From Thermoprotei archaeon (GTDB lineage Archaea; Thermoproteota; Thermoprotei; QMSL01; B3-G16): DNA of 17,806 bases. Within the stretch, counting starts at the first letter, position 1. Each line of letters opens with the position of its first letter. A program made the translations under genes and the position numbers. Below, piece by piece: positions 14,915 to 17,806 of the stretch. The notes under the pieces are model-generated. The model did not search any database. It saw only the letters and a list, made by a program, of their open reading frames with translations, and was not told the origin of the DNA. The stretch is from assembly GCA_003649665.1 (NCBI GenBank), contig QMSL01000008.1, positions 1 through 17,806 on the forward strand. The letters run 5' to 3'.

Positions 14915-15091
14915 ATGACATCAGAAAGATATGCAACATTGATATTAATCATCGTTAGCTCATTCCTAATCTCATTAAGGGCTCTCGGTAAAGCATTATT
15001 TGAGCTTGACTTTGAGGTATTAATCTTCCATTTACCGGCGCTGTTGTTACTAATAGATTTAATGTTGAGGAAATCGAAGAAAAACAGATGA
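14915..15091 (+). CDS. 58-residue membrane microprotein
   Basis: I do not recognise a family. The ORF starts MTSERYATLILIIVSSFLIS and has two hydrophobic segments (about residues 7-22 and 35-51) joined by a short acidic turn (LFELDFE). It ends with a basic tail (RKSKKNR), giving a hairpin with the C-terminus likely in the cytoplasm. A GGGAGAGAG stretch precedes the ATG as a ribosome binding site, and an A/T-rich TTTATTAAAAG near 14860-14870 may be its promoter. It lies between the divergent signal peptidase gene and the thermosome gene, which has its own promoter. Confidence is moderate because of its length. Confidence 0.55.
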   Translation: MTSERYATLILIIVSSFLISLRALGKALFELDFEVLIFHLPALLLLIDLMLRKSKKNR

Positions 15092-15100
15092 TACATGCGG

Positions 15101-15149
15101 CAAAATTTATATAGAAGCACAAGTAACATAGGGCACGGCAAGAGGTGAT
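15101..15149 (+). promoter_or_regulatory. Strong thermosome promoter and ribosome binding site
   Basis: The TATA box TTTATATA (15106-15113) is preceded by CAAAA, a BRE-like purine-rich element. Expected transcription start is near 15135. GAGGTGAT (15142-15149), complementary to the 16S rRNA 3' end, lies 4 bases before the ATG at 15154. This is the best-formed promoter and ribosome binding site in the window, as expected for an abundant chaperonin. Confidence 0.75.
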
Positions 15150-15153
15150 GTAA

Positions 15154-16791
15154 ATGTCGGAGAGAACAGGTGTGCCAGTTTTAGTGCTTAAGGAAGGATC
15201 ACAGAGGACTACTGGAAGGGATGCACGGAGAGCAAATATATTAGCTGCAAGGGCTCTAGCTGAGGCAGTAATGACGTCATTAGGACCTAGAGGCATGGAC
15301 AAAATGCTTGTCGATAGCTTTGGAGATGTAACGATAACTGGTGATGGAGCAACTATTTTGAAGGAAATGGATGTTCAGCATCCAGCAGCGAAGATGCTAG
15401 TAGAGGTAGCTAAGGCGCAAGACGATGAAGTAGGAGACGGAACTACAACTGTAGTAGTACTTGCAGGAGAGTTACTTAAGAACGCCGCTGAGCTACTTGA
15501 CCAGGAGATTCATCCCTCAATAATTATAGAAGGTTATGAGAAGGCAATGGAATATGCGCTTAAAGTACTCGATGAAATAGCGATTAAAGTGGATCCAACA
15601 GATAAAGAGATTCTAAAGAAGGTTGCTATGACCTCGCTTGGTAGTAAGGCAGTAGCAGAGTATAAAGAGTTCTTAGCAGAACTCGCTGTTGAGGCAGCTC
15701 TAAAGGTAGCTGAGAAGAGGGATAATAGATGGTATATCGATATAGATAACGTCAAGATTGAAAAGAAGAAAGGCGAGTCCTTAGCGGATACACAGTTAGT
15801 TCACGGAATAGTCCTTGATAAAGAAGTCGTCCATGCCGGTATGCCTAAGGTGGTCAAAGGTGCTAAGATCGCCCTTCTGAATTGTCCACTAGAAGTAGAG
15901 AAGCCTGAGATAACAGCTAAGATACAAATAACGAGTCCAGAACAAATGAAGGCATTTCTCGATGAGGAAATAAGATTACTTAAGGAGATGGTTGAGAAGA
16001 TTAAGAAGGTTGGTGCTAACGTTGTCTTCTGCCAGAAGGGAATAGATGATGTCGCTCAGCACTACTTGGCCAAATACGGTATACTTGCTGCGAGGCGTAT
16101 TAAGAAGAGTGATATGGAGAAGTTAGCTCGTGCAACTGGAGCAAGGATAGTCACTAGCATTGATGACTTAACTGAGAAGGATCTAGGATATGCAGAACTA
16201 GTAGAAGAGAGGAAGATTGGCGAGGATAAAATGATATTTGTTGAAGGTTGCAAGAATCCAAGAGCAGTCACAATACTAATAAGAGGCGGAGCAGAGCACG
16301 TTGTTGATGAAGCAGAGAGAGCACTACACGATGCGTTATGTGTAGTAAGAAATGTAGTACATGATGGAAAGATAGTAGCGGGCGGTGGAGCTCCCGAAAT
16401 GGAGGTTGCTCGTAGACTAAGAAGCTACGCAACGAACTTCAAGGGCAAGATACAATTAGCTATAAACAAGTTCGCTGACTCGCTTGAGATAATTCCAACA
16501 ATACTTGCACAGAGCGCAGGACTAGAAGTGGTTGATGCCATAGTAGAGTTAAGAAGTCTTCATGAGAAAGGCCACACATGGGCTGGTATCGATGTCTTTG
16601 GAGGAAAGGTTGTTGAAGACATGACCAAGCTAAATGTACTCGAACCAGTCAGCGTAAAGAAGCAGTCAATAAAGTCTGCAACTGAAGCAGCGATAATGAT
16701 ATTAAGGATTGACGACATAATTGCAGCGGCACCACCAAAAGAAAAAGAGAAGGAGAAAGGAGAGAGTGGGGAGGGTAAGTTACCTGAGTGA
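15154..16791 (+). CDS. Thermosome (group II chaperonin) subunit
   Basis: This subunit builds the double-ring, ATP-driven protein-folding chamber of the archaeal cytoplasm. The 545-residue protein shows the equatorial signatures LGPRGMDKMLVDSFGDVTIT and GDGTTTVVVLAGELL, the intermediate/apical region with LVHGIVLDKEVVHAGMPKVV, and the C-terminal equatorial part VVAGGGAPEMEVARRLR with the catalytic-site-like GIDVFGGKVVEDM. The C-terminus is a charged tail (KEKEKEKGESGEG) rather than the GGM-rich tail of several other thermosomes. Length and motifs are complete. The start is fixed by the strong GAGGTGAT site. Its last 26 bases overlap the presumed start of rpoK, suggesting read-through transcription. 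Alpha or beta type cannot be decided here. Confidence 0.97.
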   Translation: MSERTGVPVLVLKEGSQRTTGRDARRANILAARALAEAVMTSLGPRGMDKMLVDSFGDVTITGDGATILKEMDVQHPAAKMLVEVAKAQDDEVGDGTTTVVVLAGELLKNAAELLDQEIHPSIIIEGYEKAMEYALKVLDEIAIKVDPTDKEILKKVAMTSLGSKAVAEYKEFLAELAVEAALKVAEKRDNRWYIDIDNVKIEKKKGESLADTQLVHGIVLDKEVVHAGMPKVVKGAKIALLNCPLEVEKPEITAKIQITSPEQMKAFLDEEIRLLKEMVEKIKKVGANVVFCQKGIDDVAQHYLAKYGILAARRIKKSDMEKLARATGARIVTSIDDLTEKDLGYAELVEERKIGEDKMIFVEGCKNPRAVTILIRGGAEHVVDEAERALHDALCVVRNVVHDGKIVAGGGAPEMEVARRLRSYATNFKGKIQLAINKFADSLEIIPTILAQSAGLEVVDAIVELRSLHEKGHTWAGIDVFGGKVVEDMTKLNVLEPVSVKKQSIKSATEAAIMILRIDDIIAAAPPKEKEKEKGESGEGKLPE

Positions 16792-17077
16792 GATAAAAGA
16801 TAAGGAGAGAAAAGAGGAGAAGATAAAGATAGGCCCTCCTAAATTAACTAAGTATGAGCTAGCAAGAGTCATAGGCGCAAGAGCTTTACAGATATCCATG
16901 GGTGCACCAGTACTGATAGAGATACCGAAGGGAATAACTGATCCAATAGACATAGCATTATATGAATTAAAGATGGGAGTATTACCAATAATAATAAGGA
17001 GGAGAAAGCCTGACGGAACATATCAAGATATACCGGTGCAAGAGTTGCTGAAAAACACTGACATCAAAGAGTACTAA
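16766..17077 (+). CDS. rpoK: DNA-directed RNA polymerase subunit K (Rpb6 homologue)
   Basis: This is the small polymerase subunit equivalent to eukaryotic Rpb6 and bacterial omega, which helps assemble the clamp and largest subunit. Conserved Rpb6 core: KLTKYELARVIGARALQISM, GAPVLIE, DPIDIALYELKMGVLPIIIRR. The GTG at 16766-16768 gives a 103-residue protein (MGRVSYLSEIKDKERKEEK..), near the normal archaeal length, with GGAG just upstream. It overlaps the thermosome stop by 26 bases. The reading frame opens further upstream (ATG 16721) inside the thermosome tail, but that extension is only a shadow of its Lys-rich codons. No later ATG or GTG precedes the core domain. A T-rich stretch follows the stop. 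Confidence 0.92.
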   Translation: MGRVSYLSEIKDKERKEEKIKIGPPKLTKYELARVIGARALQISMGAPVLIEIPKGITDPIDIALYELKMGVLPIIIRRRKPDGTYQDIPVQELLKNTDIKEY

Positions 17078-17090
17078 TTTTGTTGTTTTT
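17078..17090 (+). terminator. Oligo-T terminator after rpoK
   Basis: TTTTGTTGTTTTT directly follows the rpoK stop without a hairpin. Archaeal RNA polymerase commonly terminates on such T runs, and the next gene converges from the other strand 12 bases later, so termination here is expected. Confidence 0.5.
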
Positions 17091-17101
17091 AAGTAACATG
17101 G

Positions 17102-17458
17102 TTATTTTTGATATCTTATTGTAACGCTGGTTCCCTCTACTATTATCTCAACTTCATCTCCTATATCGGGTTTTGGTTCCAGTTTATCCCACTCATCCTC
17201 AGTAAGCCATAGAGTAAGTCTAGGCATCACGTACTTGCCGCCTCCTATAAATGGCATGGAGCGTACGACTTGCTGAACTACAGGTGCTATCTCTCTTACT
17301 ATTCCACTAGCCTCTTGACCTGTCATAATTATTGGTGTTGGTAGTTCACGTTCTTCAACAAACTCCAGCCTTATTATGTGAGAGCCCGTTGGATCCCGCG
17401 TCATGGACTTGCTTGTTAGGATTGCTTTAAATGAAACCTTAACCACACTCTTCACCAA
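17102..17458 (-). CDS. Small conserved-looking protein, possibly arcadin-1-like
   Basis: This soluble 118-residue protein has a beta-rich pattern: VVKVSFKAILTSKSMTRDPT, HIIRLEFVEERELP, a central helix EIAPVVQQVVRSMPF, then RLTLWLTEDEWDKLEPKPD and a terminal GDEVEIIVEGTSVTIRYQK. No catalytic motif, cysteine or membrane segment is seen. The arrangement resembles, from memory, small crenarchaeal proteins of the arcadin-1 type that accompany the actin homologue crenactin, but I cannot confirm this and no crenactin gene is in the window. It ends 24 bases after the convergent rpoK stop. Upstream is a short gap to the phosphoesterase gene, on the same strand, so the two may be co-transcribed. Start is ATG at 17456-17458. 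Confidence 0.75.
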   Translation of the reverse strand: MVKSVVKVSFKAILTSKSMTRDPTGSHIIRLEFVEERELPTPIIMTGQEASGIVREIAPVVQQVVRSMPFIGGGKYVMPRLTLWLTEDEWDKLEPKPDIGDEVEIIVEGTSVTIRYQK

Positions 17459-17512
17459 GTCGTATAAAGGAATTGAGGATCAAACTAATTAAGTTTTCAC
17501 CTCATTATCTAC

Positions 17513-17806
17513 CTATAAAGAGATCGTAATGTTCTTAGTCCTAACGCTATTATTAATGAGTTCGTAGCATGTAAGATTAATGGTTCTACCATCGACGATA
17601 GCTTTAATGAACGATGGTATAAGTGAGCCACCAGAGCCACTCCATACGCCAGTAACGGAACCTGGATTTACTAAAAGAAGCTTCCTTCCCTTCTTGATGA
17701 CCTCGTCAACTGAAAGAACGTGAGTATGTCCATGGGCTAGAACGTCTACTCCCTTTTCTATTGCTATTGCAGAAAGCTGTTCTATGTCGCCTCTAGGATA
17801 GATCCC
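17513..17806 (-). CDS. Vps29/YfcE-like metallophosphoesterase, C-terminal part (cut by window edge)
   Basis: This is a calcineurin-like phosphodiesterase of the MJ0936/YfcE/Vps29 group, which hydrolyses phosphodiester bonds using two metal ions. The last 97 codons are visible: GIYPRGDIEQLSAIAIEKG, the metal-binding motif DVLAHGHTHV, then LLLVNPGSVTG, a structural signature of this group, and a C-terminal strand VDGRTINLTCYELI. The N-terminal metal ligands (DxH, GNCD-type) lie beyond the right edge. The stop is TAG at 17513-17515. It precedes the small protein at 17102-17458 on the same strand, 54 bases apart. Confidence 0.9.
   Translation of the reverse strand, partial: GIYPRGDIEQLSAIAIEKGVDVLAHGHTHVLSVDEVIKKGRKLLLVNPGSVTGVWSGSGGSLIPSFIKAIVDGRTINLTCYELINNSVRTKNITISL

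Overview
The window looks like a piece of a thermophilic archaeal chromosome, probably from the Thermoproteota/TACK side. The evidence is a thermosome subunit, the archaeal/eukaryotic TATA-binding protein, RNA polymerase subunit K, a Lhr-type helicase, a CDC48-type ATPase, an archaeal phosphopantetheine adenylyltransferase, an ER/archaeal-type signal peptidase, archaeal TATA boxes and GAGGTGA-type ribosome binding sites. I cannot name the genus from sequence alone.

Layout, left to right. 1-662 (-) is the N-terminal part of a CDC48 ATPase cut by the window edge. 870-980 (+) is a 36-residue microprotein made almost only of Glu and Trp. 990-2074 (-) is a translationally coupled pair, a class II aldolase and phosphopantetheine adenylyltransferase. 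2134-3207 (+) is a membrane-anchored transglutaminase-like protein that converges on, and overlaps, a Lhr helicase (3185-6115, -). 6242-12589 (-) is a long operon in transcription order porG, porD, porA, porB, a small membrane protein, a basic unknown protein, and valS. 12705-13198 (+) is an Hsp20 gene broken by one frameshift. 13210-14327 (-) is TBP followed by an overlapping GNAT acetyltransferase. 14400-14804 (-) is signal peptidase. 14915-17077 (+) holds a 58-residue membrane protein, a thermosome subunit and rpoK. 17102-17458 (-) is a small conserved-looking protein (possibly arcadin-1-like), and 17513-17806 (-) is the C-terminal part of a Vps29/YfcE-like phosphoesterase.

The main discovery is that two essential, normally intronless genes, porG and the TATA-binding protein gene, are each interrupted inside a highly conserved motif by a very short insertion (23 and 28 nt). 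Each insertion brings an in-frame stop. Both fold into a textbook archaeal bulge-helix-bulge (BHB) splicing motif: a 4-bp central helix, two 3-nt bulges and an inner hairpin. Cutting after the second nucleotide of each bulge restores exactly the family consensus (GPE/RRGAPVTGY in PorG; NPGQ/FPGLVFRL in TBP). Both introns start with A, end with AU, and precede an exon that begins AG. This points to protein-coding mini-introns removed by the tRNA splicing endonuclease, in a general transcription factor and in a central-metabolism enzyme only 1.7 kb apart. Standard gene callers would report both genes as truncated or frameshifted. I know of archaeal protein-gene introns such as those in cbf5, but not of these two.

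No tRNA, rRNA, CRISPR array or insertion sequence was seen. No gene-free stretch exceeds about 300 bases; the longest is the 207-base gap at 663-869.
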